Below are positions 42,646-52,284 of a stretch of 64,000 nucleotides of DNA, piece by piece. Position 1 is the first letter of the stretch, and the number at the start of each line of letters is the position of its first letter. The notes under the pieces were generated by a model. The model had not been told where the DNA came from. It searched no databases and worked only from the letters and a program-made list of their open reading frames with translations. This DNA comes from Collinsella aerofaciens (GTDB taxonomy: Bacteria > Actinomycetota > Coriobacteriia > Coriobacteriales > Coriobacteriaceae): positions 186,001-250,000 of the forward strand of contig NZ_CABJFS010000002.1 of the NCBI RefSeq assembly GCF_902364945.1, in the 5' to 3' direction. The position numbers and the translations under genes are program-made.

Positions 42646-44220
42646 ATGGGAAAGAAACTCGATAAGAAGGCCGAGCCTGCAGCGGGCAAGACATCCAAAG
42701 GCATGAAGGTCGATAAGGCCGTCAAAAAATTCCGCAAGCTCGAAGGCAAGCTGTGGACTCGTGAGTACCTGCTCAAGATTGCCGAGTTTGACGGCGCGAC
42801 CATTGCCCCCGCCAACGGCGCAGCAGCGCGTGCCGACGCCATGGGCACGCTTGCCGGCGAGCATCACAAGCTGCTGACCAGCGAGAAGTCCGTTGAGCTC
42901 GTACGCTCGTTAGCGCGCGAGACCGTCGCCGGCGGCAAAATCGACGACCCTCAGCTGCTCGACGAGATCCGTGTGCTCGGCCGCGATCAACGTGAGGCCA
43001 GTGCCATCCCCACCGAAGAAGCCGAGGCCTGGACCAGGCTCACCTGCGAGGCGGACGCCGTGTGGCGCAAGGCCAAGGCAGCCAACGACTGGGCGAGCTT
43101 TGAGACCTATGTGGATAGAATCGTCGCCCAACTTAAGCATCAGGCCGAGCTCATGGACCCCAAGCGCGATCCATACGACGTTTGGCTCGACCAGTACGAG
43201 CGCGGCCTTTCCGCCAAGAGCTTCGACGCGTTTTGCGACGAGGTCAAGGCCACGGTCGTGCCGCTCGTGCACGCCATCGGCGAGCGCGGCCAGCAGCCGG
43301 CTGCCGACTTTTTGCACGCCCACGTGCCCGAGGCTGCCCAGCGCGCCATGAGCTTCGACCTTATGAAGCTTGTCGGCCTGGACCTGGACGACACCACGCT
43401 TGCCTTTACCGAGCATCCGTTTAGCGAGGGCTTTGCCGTGGGTGATGCGCGCATCGCGACGCACATCTACGAGGACGACTGCATCTCCAACGTCTACAGC
43501 ATCATCCACGAGGCGGGGCACACCATGTACGAGCTGGGCGTCAATCCCGCCTACGCGCGCACCTGCCTGGAGGGCGGCACCTCCATGGGCATCCACGAGA
43601 GCCAGAGCCGCTTTTTCGAGAACACCGTGGGTCGCAGCCGCGCCTTTATGGGCCCGCTGCTCGAGGTGCTGCGTCGTCACGCGCCCGAGGTCTACGGCGA
43701 CGTCGACGAAGACACGCTCTACCGCGCCGTGAACATCGCGCAGCCGTCGTTGATCCGCACCGAGGCCGACGAGCTCACCTATCCGCTGCATATTATGGTG
43801 CGCTACCAGATTGAGCGTATGCTGTTTGCCGGCGAGGCTGCGGCCAAGGACATCCCCGCGCTTTGGAACCGCTTTATGGACGAGTACCTGGGCATTCCCG
43901 TTCCCGACGACACGCACGGCTGCCTGCAGGATACGCATTGGAGCGGCGGTTCGTTTGGCTACTTCCCCACGTATGCGCTGGGTAGCGCCTACGATGCCAT
44001 GTTTGTGCCGGCCATGTGCCGCGACGGCGTCGACCTTACCGGTGCCTGCGCGAGCGGCGATCTGGCGCCCGTCCGCGCCTGGCTGGGCGAGCACATTTGG
44101 CAGTGGGGCCGCGCCAAAGACGCGCCGGAACTCATCAAGGGCGCCTGCGGCATGGCCTTTGACGCCCGCTACTACTGCAGCTACCTGCAGGACAAGTTCA
44201 CCACACTGTACGAGCTGTAA
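42646..44220 (+). CDS. Carboxypeptidase Taq family metallopeptidase (M32)
   Basis: 524 residues, all helical. The zinc site is IIHEAGHTMYELGV (HExxH, about residue 288) with the downstream Glu ligand in GIHESQSRFFEN (about residue 325), the hallmark of M32. It removes C-terminal amino acids from peptides in the cytoplasm. The N-terminal basic lead (MGKKLDKKAEPAAGKTSKGMK) is not a signal peptide. The ribosome site AAGGA is seven bases from ATG. It is transcribed opposite to pheS, whose T-box leader ends just upstream. Confidence 0.93.
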   Translation: MGKKLDKKAEPAAGKTSKGMKVDKAVKKFRKLEGKLWTREYLLKIAEFDGATIAPANGAAARADAMGTLAGEHHKLLTSEKSVELVRSLARETVAGGKIDDPQLLDEIRVLGRDQREASAIPTEEAEAWTRLTCEADAVWRKAKAANDWASFETYVDRIVAQLKHQAELMDPKRDPYDVWLDQYERGLSAKSFDAFCDEVKATVVPLVHAIGERGQQPAADFLHAHVPEAAQRAMSFDLMKLVGLDLDDTTLAFTEHPFSEGFAVGDARIATHIYEDDCISNVYSIIHEAGHTMYELGVNPAYARTCLEGGTSMGIHESQSRFFENTVGRSRAFMGPLLEVLRRHAPEVYGDVDEDTLYRAVNIAQPSLIRTEADELTYPLHIMVRYQIERMLFAGEAAAKDIPALWNRFMDEYLGIPVPDDTHGCLQDTHWSGGSFGYFPTYALGSAYDAMFVPAMCRDGVDLTGACASGDLAPVRAWLGEHIWQWGRAKDAPELIKGACGMAFDARYYCSYLQDKFTTLYEL

Positions 44221-44329
44221 GGATTGACCAGCACGCCATCGCCAACGCCAACTATGTTGACGCCAATGTCTTGGCAACGTCAGCGAAAACGACCCTAAGC
44301 GAGCAAGGTGACGTGAAATGAAAGGGCGC

Positions 44330-44350
44330 TGACCTTCTGGTCGCGCCCTT
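44330..44350. terminator. Hairpin after the M32 peptidase gene
   Basis: AAGGGCGC-t-GACC-ttct-GGTC-g-CGCCCTT. It is followed by TTGAAATTG on the plus strand and by TTTCATTTC on the minus strand, so it may serve both converging transcripts. Confidence 0.55.
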
Positions 44351-44397
44351 GAAATTGAACGTCAGATTGCCGCTTAGGGGCGTTTGCAGCGTCGAGC

Positions 44398-44427
44398 AGT
44401 TACGCGGTTTGGTAAAACCGCGTAACT
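44398..44427. terminator. Perfect hairpin over the glmM stop codon
   Basis: AGTTACGCGGTTT-ggta-AAACCGCGTAACT, a 13-bp perfect stem that includes the glmM stop codon (TAG on the minus strand). There is no T run after it. Placement on the stop codon suggests mRNA 3'-end protection rather than simple termination. Confidence 0.5.
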
Positions 44428-45757
44428 ACAGAGCCTCGAACGCGTTGGCAATGCGCTTCATGGCGGCATCGGCGGATGCTTGGTCGGGTGCCTCGGCCAG
44501 CACGCGGATAACCGACTCGGTTCCACTCTTGCGTACGAGCACGCGGCCCTCGCCTGCCAGCGCAGCCTCGGCCTCGGCGATGGCGTTCTGCACGCCCATG
44601 TTCTCGAGCGCGGCGTCCTTGTCCGCCACGCGCACGGCCACCTGCGCCTGCGGCAGCAGCTTGCACGGAGCCGTGAGCTGCGAGAGCGTCTCGCGCTCGG
44701 CACGAATCACTTCCATCACGCGCAGCGAGGTCATAATGCCGTCGCCCGTGCGCTCGATATCGCCAAAGATCGTATGGCCCGTCTGCTCGCCGCCTAGGCT
44801 GTAACCGCCCTCGCGCATCTTGGCATACACGTGACGGTCGCCCACACCGCTGGTCACGGCACTTAGGCCGGCAAGCTCCAACGACTTGATCAGGCCAAAG
44901 TTGCTGGCAATCGTCGGAACCACGGTACCGCCCGAAAGGCGACCGTGCTTGTTCAGGTACACGCCGCACACGTACAGGATCTGGTCGCCATCGACCACGC
45001 GCCCGCGCTCGTCCACGGCCAGGCAGCGGTCGGCATCGCCGTCATAGGCAAAGCCCACGTCCAGGCCCTGCTCCACCACGTGGCGCTGCAGACGCTCCAT
45101 ATGCGTGGAGCCGCAGTCGACGTTGATGTTAAAACCATCGGGCGCGGCATTGATCACGCGCACGTCGGCGCCCAGCGCGTCGAACACCGGCTTGGCCACC
45201 GAGGACGCCGAGCCGTTGGCGCAGTCGATGCCGATCTTGACGCCCTGCAGCGAATAGTTCGCGCTGGCGATGAGCGAGGCAATGTAGCGGTTGCGGCCCT
45301 GCATGTAGTCCACCGTGGCGCCGATGTGGTTGCCCGTGGCCAGCGGCACCTCGCTCTTGCCATCGACGCAGTCCTCGATGAGCTCCAGTACGTCCTCGTC
45401 CATCTTAAAACCGTCGCTATTGACGAGCTTAATGCCGTTATCGCAAAACGGGTTGTGGCTCGCGCTGATCATGATGCCGCAATCGAAGCAGCCTTCCACG
45501 GTCTGATGCGCTACGCCCGGCGTGGGGATCACGTGCAGCATATAGGCGTCCGCACCGCTCGCGACCAGGCCACTCACCAGCGCCGCCTCGAACATATAAC
45601 TCGAGCGACGCGTGTCCTTACCCACGATGACGCGCGCCTTGCGCTCGCGGTTGGCGCCGTAATACCAGCCCACAAAACGGCCAATCCTATAAGCGTGCTC
45701 TACCGTCAGCCCAACGTTAGCCTCACCGCGAAAGCCGTCGGTGCCAAAGTACTTCAT
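44426..45757 (-). CDS. glmM: Phosphoglucosamine mutase
   Basis: 443 residues. It interconverts glucosamine-6-phosphate and glucosamine-1-phosphate for peptidoglycan synthesis. It starts MKYFGTDGFRGEAN, and has the active-site serine loop ISASHNPFCDNGIK near residue 97, the metal loop DGDADRCLAVDE near 240 and the sugar-binding GGEQTGH near 325. The C-terminal phosphate-binding RKSGTESVIRV is intact. It follows the DUF4012 gene after a terminator. Confidence 0.97.
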   Translation of the reverse strand: MKYFGTDGFRGEANVGLTVEHAYRIGRFVGWYYGANRERKARVIVGKDTRRSSYMFEAALVSGLVASGADAYMLHVIPTPGVAHQTVEGCFDCGIMISASHNPFCDNGIKLVNSDGFKMDEDVLELIEDCVDGKSEVPLATGNHIGATVDYMQGRNRYIASLIASANYSLQGVKIGIDCANGSASSVAKPVFDALGADVRVINAAPDGFNINVDCGSTHMERLQRHVVEQGLDVGFAYDGDADRCLAVDERGRVVDGDQILYVCGVYLNKHGRLSGGTVVPTIASNFGLIKSLELAGLSAVTSGVGDRHVYAKMREGGYSLGGEQTGHTIFGDIERTGDGIMTSLRVMEVIRAERETLSQLTAPCKLLPQAQVAVRVADKDAALENMGVQNAIAEAEAALAGEGRVLVRKSGTESVIRVLAEAPDQASADAAMKRIANAFEAL

Positions 45758-45772
45758 GCGCTCTCCTTACAA

Positions 45773-45805
45773 AATAGGGGCGAACAGATTGCCTGTCCGC
45801 CCCAA
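45773..45805 (-). terminator. Terminator of the DUF4012 gene
   Basis: The minus strand reads GGGGCGGACAG-gcaat-CTGTTCGCCCC followed by TATTTTG, with one G-T pair. Confidence 0.75.
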
Positions 45806-45840
45806 AATGGTACTCGATTATCTGCGCTACCAGAAAAACC

Positions 45841-48153
45841 CTACGCCGACGCGCTGTCGCGAGCCGCCTGGCATGTAGGAGTCTGACGCAGCGTAAGCGG
45901 CTTGTCCCCCGCCTCGGCTGACGTGGTCAGCGTATATGTGATCGTCGTCGTCTCGCCAGCATGCAGGTCAACGGTGCCCGAATAGAAGGGGATTCCATGC
46001 CACGTAGCGGCGCCAAGACCAAACTGGGTGCCCTCGACGGTCAGGCCAGTAATGTTGCCGCCCGTCGGGGCAAACAACGAGACATTCAGACGTTCGTCGT
46101 CGCGCGCGGCATCAGGCGCGCTCGCCGCGACGTAGTCGGGCAGCTTGCCGGCCTCCTCCTGCGTCATGATGTTCGTCAGGGTAACGGTGATGCGATACGA
46201 GCATGTGCCGTCACCGTTCTTGATGCCCTGGCCAATCTGCGTATCGGCATTCAGGTACCAGTCGAGCTTGGAGAAGCTCAGGTTGTTAAAGTAGACACCA
46301 GCAACGGGATCTTCACTCGGGTCATCCGGATCGGGCAGCGAGGCGTCGATGTTCATCTCCTTGATAGCGTTCTGCTCGTCATCGTTTTTCATCCACGCGA
46401 TCAGGCGGCCCTCTTCGGCACCGCGCTCAACGGCGCTGACAAGCTTCGTAACATCGACATCGCCGATACCGCCAAGGATCTTGTCGAAGGCGGCGCTGGC
46501 AACAGCCGCAAAGATACCGTCCGACTCCTCGACCGGATAGTTCCAGTACACATCGTGCATGAGGACCTTTGCGGCGTTGGTGCCGTCGACAACCGTTCCG
46601 TCGGGCAGCGACACGTTACCGACCAGGCCCAGCAGATACTGCAGGAACACCGGGTCGATACCCACGACGCCGTCAACGTCCTGGCCATATTGAGATTTCC
46701 ACAGGGCTGCGACACGCTGCGAGTTGCGGGGCCAATCAGGCGAATAGGTATTGCCCGAGTTGTACAGGTTACTGTGGTTGCCGAACAGCGCCTCATCCTC
46801 TTCGTCGACGCTCTCGACTGCCTCATCCTCGCTGAGTCCAATGCGGGGAACAAACTCGCCAATCGACATCTGGCCGTCGGTGACCGAAATCAGGCCCTGC
46901 GAACCGCCAAAGCCGCCGCAGGCACGAATCTCGACGTTGTTCATGGCGTACACAAGGTAGTTGCGCGTCTGGCCGTTGGCGCCGAGCATCTGGGGAAGGA
47001 CGGGGGCGACCTTCTCCGCCGCGTCAACCGCGCCGTTGAGGGTGGCAAAGCCGTCCTTGGCCTTATCGACCAGCTCGGTCACCTGGGAAATATGAGTATC
47101 GCCAATGCCCTGGACCTTCTCGTTGGCGCTCTTGAACACCTTTGAGCTATCGGAAAGCGAATCGGCAACGGCCTGCAGCGCGGACACGTTAATCATGCCG
47201 TCCTGAAACAACTTGCCGGGCGTGGCCTGCGAAAGGTTGTCGGCCATGGGAACCAGCGCGTTGCTCGAGACATCGGACAGGGCGTCGATCATGGTGCGGG
47301 CCGCATTGATGTCGCCGCCATACACCGGAATAAACGAAGCCGCCGTCCACAGCGGGCTCGAGGTCTCCGCCTTCATGCTGTCGCAGAGCTCATCGATCTT
47401 CTTCGCGTCGTCAGGCAGCGTCGAAAAATCGCCCGACGTGACCTTGTCCTTAAGGCCACCGACGATCTCGACAGCCTCCTTCGCTTCGCTCTTTACGGTC
47501 TTTGCCGAGTTAAGCAGCATAAAGCCGCTTGCGCCAAGCGCAACGAGAAGCACCGCGACCACAGCGGCAACAATGGCGCCGGTGTGACGCTTTTTGCGCT
47601 CGCCCTTGCGATGGCGATGACGGACCAGACCGTCAGAGGTCGAACTCGACGAAGCGTCGCTACCGTAGTTCAAGCCAAAATCGTAATAATCTTCCTTGGA
47701 ACCCGAGCCCGCAAACTCGGCACCGCTATCATCCAGGCGGGCGAACGTGCCAGTCTCGGAGGCACCGGTGTAAATCGTACCAAGGTTACCCGTAAGCCCC
47801 GCGCCACCGGCAGAGGGAGTATTGTTGGCGGCCTTGCCGGCATTAACGTTGCCGGCGGCATTTGCGGCGTTGGCAGCACCTGCGTTGTTCGCAGGTACCG
47901 AAGGAGCCCCGCTCGGCTGCGACGCGGAGGTTGCACCGCCCGCAAAGACATTCCCTCTTGCACGGCCGGTCTTTTTTGCCTTTTGAGACTGCTCGTACAG
48001 AGCGGTAAACATCGCCGTCTCGCCCGGGGACACGCGCTTACCGGAACCGCCCTGTCCAGCGCCGCCCGGCGTGCCGGCCTTACCAGCCCCGTTCGGACGC
48101 GGCGGAACTGCAGGACGGCCGCTATCGCTGCCCTTAAAGTGATTACCAGCCAT
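45841..48153 (-). CDS. DUF4012 domain-containing membrane protein
   Basis: 770 residues. The cytoplasmic N-terminal 180 residues are low complexity and rich in A, N, G and P. A basic run (HRHRKGERKKRH) then precedes one membrane helix (about residues 199-222, TGAIVAAVVAVLLVALGASG). The large extracytoplasmic domain carries the DUF4012 core, NYLVYAMNNVEIRACGGFGG, and ends in an Ig-like or beta-rich part. DUF4012 proteins occur near cell-surface polysaccharide genes and are thought to act at the envelope, with no proven activity. The ATG at 48153 has GAGGA upstream. Confidence 0.85.
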   Translation of the reverse strand: MAGNHFKGSDSGRPAVPPRPNGAGKAGTPGGAGQGGSGKRVSPGETAMFTALYEQSQKAKKTGRARGNVFAGGATSASQPSGAPSVPANNAGAANAANAAGNVNAGKAANNTPSAGGAGLTGNLGTIYTGASETGTFARLDDSGAEFAGSGSKEDYYDFGLNYGSDASSSSTSDGLVRHRHRKGERKKRHTGAIVAAVVAVLLVALGASGFMLLNSAKTVKSEAKEAVEIVGGLKDKVTSGDFSTLPDDAKKIDELCDSMKAETSSPLWTAASFIPVYGGDINAARTMIDALSDVSSNALVPMADNLSQATPGKLFQDGMINVSALQAVADSLSDSSKVFKSANEKVQGIGDTHISQVTELVDKAKDGFATLNGAVDAAEKVAPVLPQMLGANGQTRNYLVYAMNNVEIRACGGFGGSQGLISVTDGQMSIGEFVPRIGLSEDEAVESVDEEDEALFGNHSNLYNSGNTYSPDWPRNSQRVAALWKSQYGQDVDGVVGIDPVFLQYLLGLVGNVSLPDGTVVDGTNAAKVLMHDVYWNYPVEESDGIFAAVASAAFDKILGGIGDVDVTKLVSAVERGAEEGRLIAWMKNDDEQNAIKEMNIDASLPDPDDPSEDPVAGVYFNNLSFSKLDWYLNADTQIGQGIKNGDGTCSYRITVTLTNIMTQEEAGKLPDYVAASAPDAARDDERLNVSLFAPTGGNITGLTVEGTQFGLGAATWHGIPFYSGTVDLHAGETTTITYTLTTSAEAGDKPLTLRQTPTCQAARDSASA

Positions 48154-48302
48154 AAAGAAATCCTCGCAATTGAGTCGCAATGAAAAAGTCCATAACGTTA
48201 CTAGTTTATGGCATTTTGAGCATCGACAGCTAAACTCCAGACACGGACATCAATTGGCGAAAATGCGGCACAACACCTTTTCCGTCCTGGCGGCGGCGCC
48301 AG

Positions 48303-49325
48303 CTACACCGTCAAAAACACCATCGCGATAATCATGGCAAAGCCCGCCAGGTCGGTGGGCAAAAACACCGTTCCCAGCATAAGGGCGCTGGTGATGGTGG
48401 CCGAAACCGGCTCCATGGTTCCAAGAAGGCTCGCGCGCACCGAGCCAATCTCCTTAACGCCCTGCATGTAGAACATATAGGCAAAGAACGATCCGACCAC
48501 GATGAACACCGCGAGCGCGACGACGCCCGAGGGCTCGAGCGCCGGTACGTGGGCCCACGGCTGGGTAAAGATGCTCATCACGATTCCCGCCGAAAGCATG
48601 GCCGAGCCCGTGACGACCGGGCTACCGTATTTGTTGAGGATTCCGGCAGGGATGATTGCTATGCAGGCACCGCCCACTGCGCACAAAAGGCCCGCGAGCA
48701 GGCCCATTGGCGAGATACTGAGCGTACTAGGGTCGCCGCCCGTGGCAATTAAAAACGTTCCGCCTAAGGCGAGCAAAATGCCAAGCGCCTCGCGCGTGCG
48801 CGGCAGTCGATGCGCGGTGACGCAGGCATACCCCATGACGACCACCAACTGCAGACACTGAAAGACGGTCGCGGTGCCCGCGTTGGTCAGGCGCACGGCT
48901 GACAGATAGCAAAGCTGGTTGAACAGCAGGCCAAAAATCGTAAATAGGATGAGCTGCTTGCGGTCGGCGGGGGTGGTCCACAGTTTAACCAAGCGGTCGC
49001 GATCCTTTTTGAGCACGACGAGCATAAAGAGCAGGCCAGCACAAACCTGGCGCACGCTCATGAGCCAAAACGTCTCGATATGGCAAACATGGAAGAGGTA
49101 GCTGGCACAGGTGCCAGAAAAGCCCCAGAACGTTCCGCCGGCAGCCGCGGCGAGCACACCCAAGGCCATCTTGCGCGTCTGGGCGTCGTTGAGGCGGTCG
49201 CGCCATGCACGGCGGGTGCTGCGGCTCAGCTCGTCAGTCCCCTCGGGCACGACAAAATTGGACGCCGCCGTCATCGGCACCGAAGCCTTTTCGCATGCAC
49301 GCTGCGCCGAGCGCTCCTGTTCCAT
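48303..49325 (-). CDS. EamA family (DMT superfamily) transporter
   Basis: 340 residues with about ten membrane helices in two EamA repeats; the first repeat starts at AAAGGTFWGFSGTCASYLF and the second at GLLAGLLCAVGGACIAIIPAG. Members export metabolites such as amino acids or purines; the substrate cannot be told. A cytoplasmic N-terminal lead of about 45 residues (with RSTRRAWRDRLNDAQTRK) is unusual but may be partly untranslated, because an ATG at residue 18 (MTAASNF) is an alternative start. It ends 149 bases before the DUF4012 start and is separated from the SipW operon on the other side. Confidence 0.9.
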   Translation of the reverse strand: MEQERSAQRACEKASVPMTAASNFVVPEGTDELSRSTRRAWRDRLNDAQTRKMALGVLAAAAGGTFWGFSGTCASYLFHVCHIETFWLMSVRQVCAGLLFMLVVLKKDRDRLVKLWTTPADRKQLILFTIFGLLFNQLCYLSAVRLTNAGTATVFQCLQLVVVMGYACVTAHRLPRTREALGILLALGGTFLIATGGDPSTLSISPMGLLAGLLCAVGGACIAIIPAGILNKYGSPVVTGSAMLSAGIVMSIFTQPWAHVPALEPSGVVALAVFIVVGSFFAYMFYMQGVKEIGSVRASLLGTMEPVSATITSALMLGTVFLPTDLAGFAMIIAMVFLTV

Positions 49326-49450
49326 TCCGCTCCCCCGAAATCAATTGGCAACAAAGCGCTCAAACTGTAGCACGAATATTGGTATGAAAAAGCGGATGAT
49401 TCGGAACATCTATAGGCGTCCAAATTGCAGGGACGAAAGGCACAGACGCA

Positions 49451-50155
49451 CTATGCCGAGCGGTTGGAATCGTCGAGGGCACCGGGGTCGGCTTTCGCAC
49501 TCCCCTCAGCATGCCCACCGTCGCCCTGCTCCTTGTCGCTGTCCTGGCCTTCCTGCTCGCGACGGCGCTTTTCGCGAATCTGCTCCACGGCAGCACGCAG
49601 GGCGGCCTCGTCCTCGGCACGCGCCACCTCTTGCGTGGCTTTAACCATATGGCGAATCTCGAGCACCAGCAGCACAGTCAACGGCACCACGATAAACGGA
49701 AAGAACAGCAGCGGGTTGGTGAGCAGCGACACCACCACGCCCAGGCCTGCCGAGACAAAGACCACGCGGCCCACCACATCGGCGGCGGGCACGGGCGCGG
49801 CGTCCTCGACCGGATTGGCATCGCCCTTAGTGTGATAGACCAGCGAGCCGTCGGACGCGGCCTCCACGGATACGATACGGTGCGTGTTGAGCGAACCCTC
49901 CAGCGCGTCATCGGACGAATGGAAGGTGATGATATCGCCCGCCTGGTAGACCTGGCTGTTGTCGGTATCGACGACGATAAACGAATGCACGGGAATCGCC
50001 GGCTCCATCGAGCCGGTCAGCGTACGCATAAAGCCGTAGCCCATGATGGTGGGGATCTCGCCGGCGGGCGTGAACACCGTGCGCAGCAACACCACAAAGG
50101 CGACCAGGATCACCACGGTCGCCAGCACGTTGATCACGCGGAGCACGTGCTTCAT
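49451..50155 (-). CDS. SipW-like signal peptidase I, copy 1
   Basis: 234 residues. A membrane helix (about 8-27) precedes the catalytic serine in TGSMEPAIP (about residue 49). The family's second residue is His in LNTHRIVS (about 91), as in ER-type/SipW peptidases, rather than the Lys of standard SPase I. Two more helices lie near the end (VVFVSAGLGVVV, FFPFIVVPLTVLLVL), and a charged C-terminal tail (about 60 residues) follows. It is the last gene of the eight-gene operon, and its ATG overlaps the stop of the coiled-coil gene. It is expected to process SipW-type precursors. Confidence 0.85.
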   Translation of the reverse strand: MKHVLRVINVLATVVILVAFVVLLRTVFTPAGEIPTIMGYGFMRTLTGSMEPAIPVHSFIVVDTDNSQVYQAGDIITFHSSDDALEGSLNTHRIVSVEAASDGSLVYHTKGDANPVEDAAPVPAADVVGRVVFVSAGLGVVVSLLTNPLLFFPFIVVPLTVLLVLEIRHMVKATQEVARAEDEAALRAAVEQIREKRRREQEGQDSDKEQGDGGHAEGSAKADPGALDDSNRSA

Positions 50156-52215
50156 CACTTGTCGGCGTCCTTTGCGGAAGTCTCGGGGTCGGCAGCGACC
50201 TCGGCCTCGGTGGCATCCGTCGCAGAAGCGCCATCCTCGTCAGGCGCGGCGGCCACGCCCTCGGCAGCCTCGCCGCGCAGGCGGGCCAGCAGATAGCGCG
50301 ACAGGCTGTTGCCCTCGGCGCGGCGCTCGGCACGCTCGCGATTGCGCTCGGCCTGCTCCAGTTCTTGCGCCAGTGCATCCAGGCGCTGCTGCATCTCCGC
50401 GCGAGCGGCTTCGACCTCGCGCTCGCAAGCGGTGCGAACGGCAGCGACCTCCTGCTCGATGCGCTCCCCGGCCTCGAGCCCGGCGGCGGCAATGCGCGCA
50501 TCGGCATCGGCACGAGCTTCCTCGGCGGCACGCGCGGCGGCGTCGCGCTCGGCGGCAGCGGTGGCGACCTTTTCGTTGGCATCCACCGCAGCCCGCTCAA
50601 CAGCAGAGTCGGCGGCGGCGCGGGCGGCATCGATCGCGGCATCGGCGGCCTGCTGAGCAGCGGAGACCTTCGCCTCGGCCGCGGCAACGGTGTCGGCGAG
50701 CTTCTGCTCCACTACAGCAGCGGCGGCATCGGCCGCCTCCTGCGCGGCGCGGGCATCGCGCTCGGCCGTCAGCTGTACTTCCTCGACCTGCAGCTTGGCG
50801 GCAGCAATCTTGGCATCGGCATCGGCGCGAGCGGCCGTGACCTCGGCATCGGCCTCGGCGCGCATCTGCGCCAGCTGCGCTGCCGCGGTCTCACGCGCCT
50901 CGACAGCGTCGGCCTCGGCAGCTTTCTTGCCCGCCTCGACATCCTCCAGCGAAGCGCGCAGCTCCTCAACATCAGCCTCGGCCATCTGAGCGCGCTGCGT
51001 CAACGCCAGCTCGCGCGTCTTTGCCTCGTCCAGCTCGTCGGCCAGGTCGTCGCGCTCGTCGGTCAGCGCATGGGCCTGAACCTTCCAAGACTTAAGCTGC
51101 CCCTGCAGCTCCTCGATCTGCTCGCGCGCCTCGGCCAGCGCCTGCTCGGCATCGAGCTGGGCCTGCGTGACCTCCTCCACAAACACGCGACGGACCTCGA
51201 CATCGGGCAGGTCGGGGCTATCGACCTGCACCTCCTGAATCTCCTTAATAAACTTGGGCGCCACCGGCGCGTGTTGCACGCTCTCGAGCTCCTGCAGGTT
51301 GCGCTCGTCGTCGGTCAGGCTCTTAAAGACGGTGTAGTTGTTAATGAGGTTGGTGTACATCTGCACCATGTACTCGTCATCGAACGCCAGCGCCTGCTGC
51401 TGCACGTCGATGTTGTAGCCCACCTTGTCGTAGCGTTCCATAAACAGCCACAGCTGGTAACACTTGCGGTAGTTGGGATCCTTCATGATGAGGTTGGTGC
51501 GCTGGATGGGGCTGCGGACCGCGCTGCAGCCGTTCATGATCTGGCAGAACGACGCGCCACGCAGCGCCATGACCAGGCGGCGCACGCGGTCGATGCGCAT
51601 AAAGACGTCCATGTTGTCGGCGTCGTTCTCGGCAAAGCTCTGGCGGTTCTTGACCGTCATCTCGACGTTGTACTCGATCTCTTCGTACGCATCGTCGATC
51701 TTGCTGTGCATCTTAAAGCGGTTGCGGATCTCGTTGCCCGTCGACCAGAAGATCACGTCGGTACGCTTGTCCACAAACGTCAGCAGGCGCTGAATCAGGT
51801 GGTAGATAAAGCGGTTCTCATACAGGTCATACGTCTCGACGGTATTGACGTTGAGGATGCGCGTAGGGTGGACACTGCCGTCCTCGCTCGGCGCCAGGAA
51901 CTGCGTGTTCTGGCTCAGGTGACGGACACTGTCGGCGCTGATCTTTTTGGCGAGCGAGACCGGCACCACCTCTTCCTCGGTGGTGATGAAGCGGCGCGGC
52001 TTTTCGATAATGGTGTTGATGGCGTCGAGCGAGTCCTCGATCATGCTGATCCATTCCTCGTCCACCACCTTGACGAGCTCCTCGCGCTGCTGCTCGATCG
52101 TAGTGCCCGAGGCCTGCGCCATCTCAAACAGATAGCGGAAGTAGCGGCTGTCCTCCTGGATGGGCTCCATCTGCTCGGAGAAGCTGGTATAGAGGTCGTG
52201 AATGGTCTCGGACAT
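50155..52215 (-). CDS. DUF2357-like protein with a long C-terminal coiled coil
   Basis: 686 residues. The N-terminal 310 residues resemble DUF2357, the partner of McrB-like ATPases: the segment NVNTVETYDLYENRFIYHLI (about 123-142) fits its conserved ENRFxxxxL core. This is from memory. Residues about 350-640 form a long Ala/Glu/Asp-rich coiled coil (repeats such as AEADAEVTAARADADAKIAA), then a charged tail. There are no membrane spans and there is no PD-(D/E)xK motif, so a nuclease role is unlikely. It lies 69 bases after the AAA gene and is translationally coupled to the signal peptidase downstream. Confidence 0.75.
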   Translation of the reverse strand: MSETIHDLYTSFSEQMEPIQEDSRYFRYLFEMAQASGTTIEQQREELVKVVDEEWISMIEDSLDAINTIIEKPRRFITTEEEVVPVSLAKKISADSVRHLSQNTQFLAPSEDGSVHPTRILNVNTVETYDLYENRFIYHLIQRLLTFVDKRTDVIFWSTGNEIRNRFKMHSKIDDAYEEIEYNVEMTVKNRQSFAENDADNMDVFMRIDRVRRLVMALRGASFCQIMNGCSAVRSPIQRTNLIMKDPNYRKCYQLWLFMERYDKVGYNIDVQQQALAFDDEYMVQMYTNLINNYTVFKSLTDDERNLQELESVQHAPVAPKFIKEIQEVQVDSPDLPDVEVRRVFVEEVTQAQLDAEQALAEAREQIEELQGQLKSWKVQAHALTDERDDLADELDEAKTRELALTQRAQMAEADVEELRASLEDVEAGKKAAEADAVEARETAAAQLAQMRAEADAEVTAARADADAKIAAAKLQVEEVQLTAERDARAAQEAADAAAAVVEQKLADTVAAAEAKVSAAQQAADAAIDAARAAADSAVERAAVDANEKVATAAAERDAAARAAEEARADADARIAAAGLEAGERIEQEVAAVRTACEREVEAARAEMQQRLDALAQELEQAERNRERAERRAEGNSLSRYLLARLRGEAAEGVAAAPDEDGASATDATEAEVAADPETSAKDADK

Positions 52216-52284
52216 GGGTTACTCCATAGATTGGATCGATCGGAAAGGGGCGGGGCGGCATCACGCCGCCCCGCACTTATAGCA

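Noticed and set aside
50155..52215. McrC-like nuclease domain in the coiled-coil protein
   Set aside because: No PD-(D/E)xK motif could be seen in the N-terminal or C-terminal part; the length is taken up by a coiled coil.
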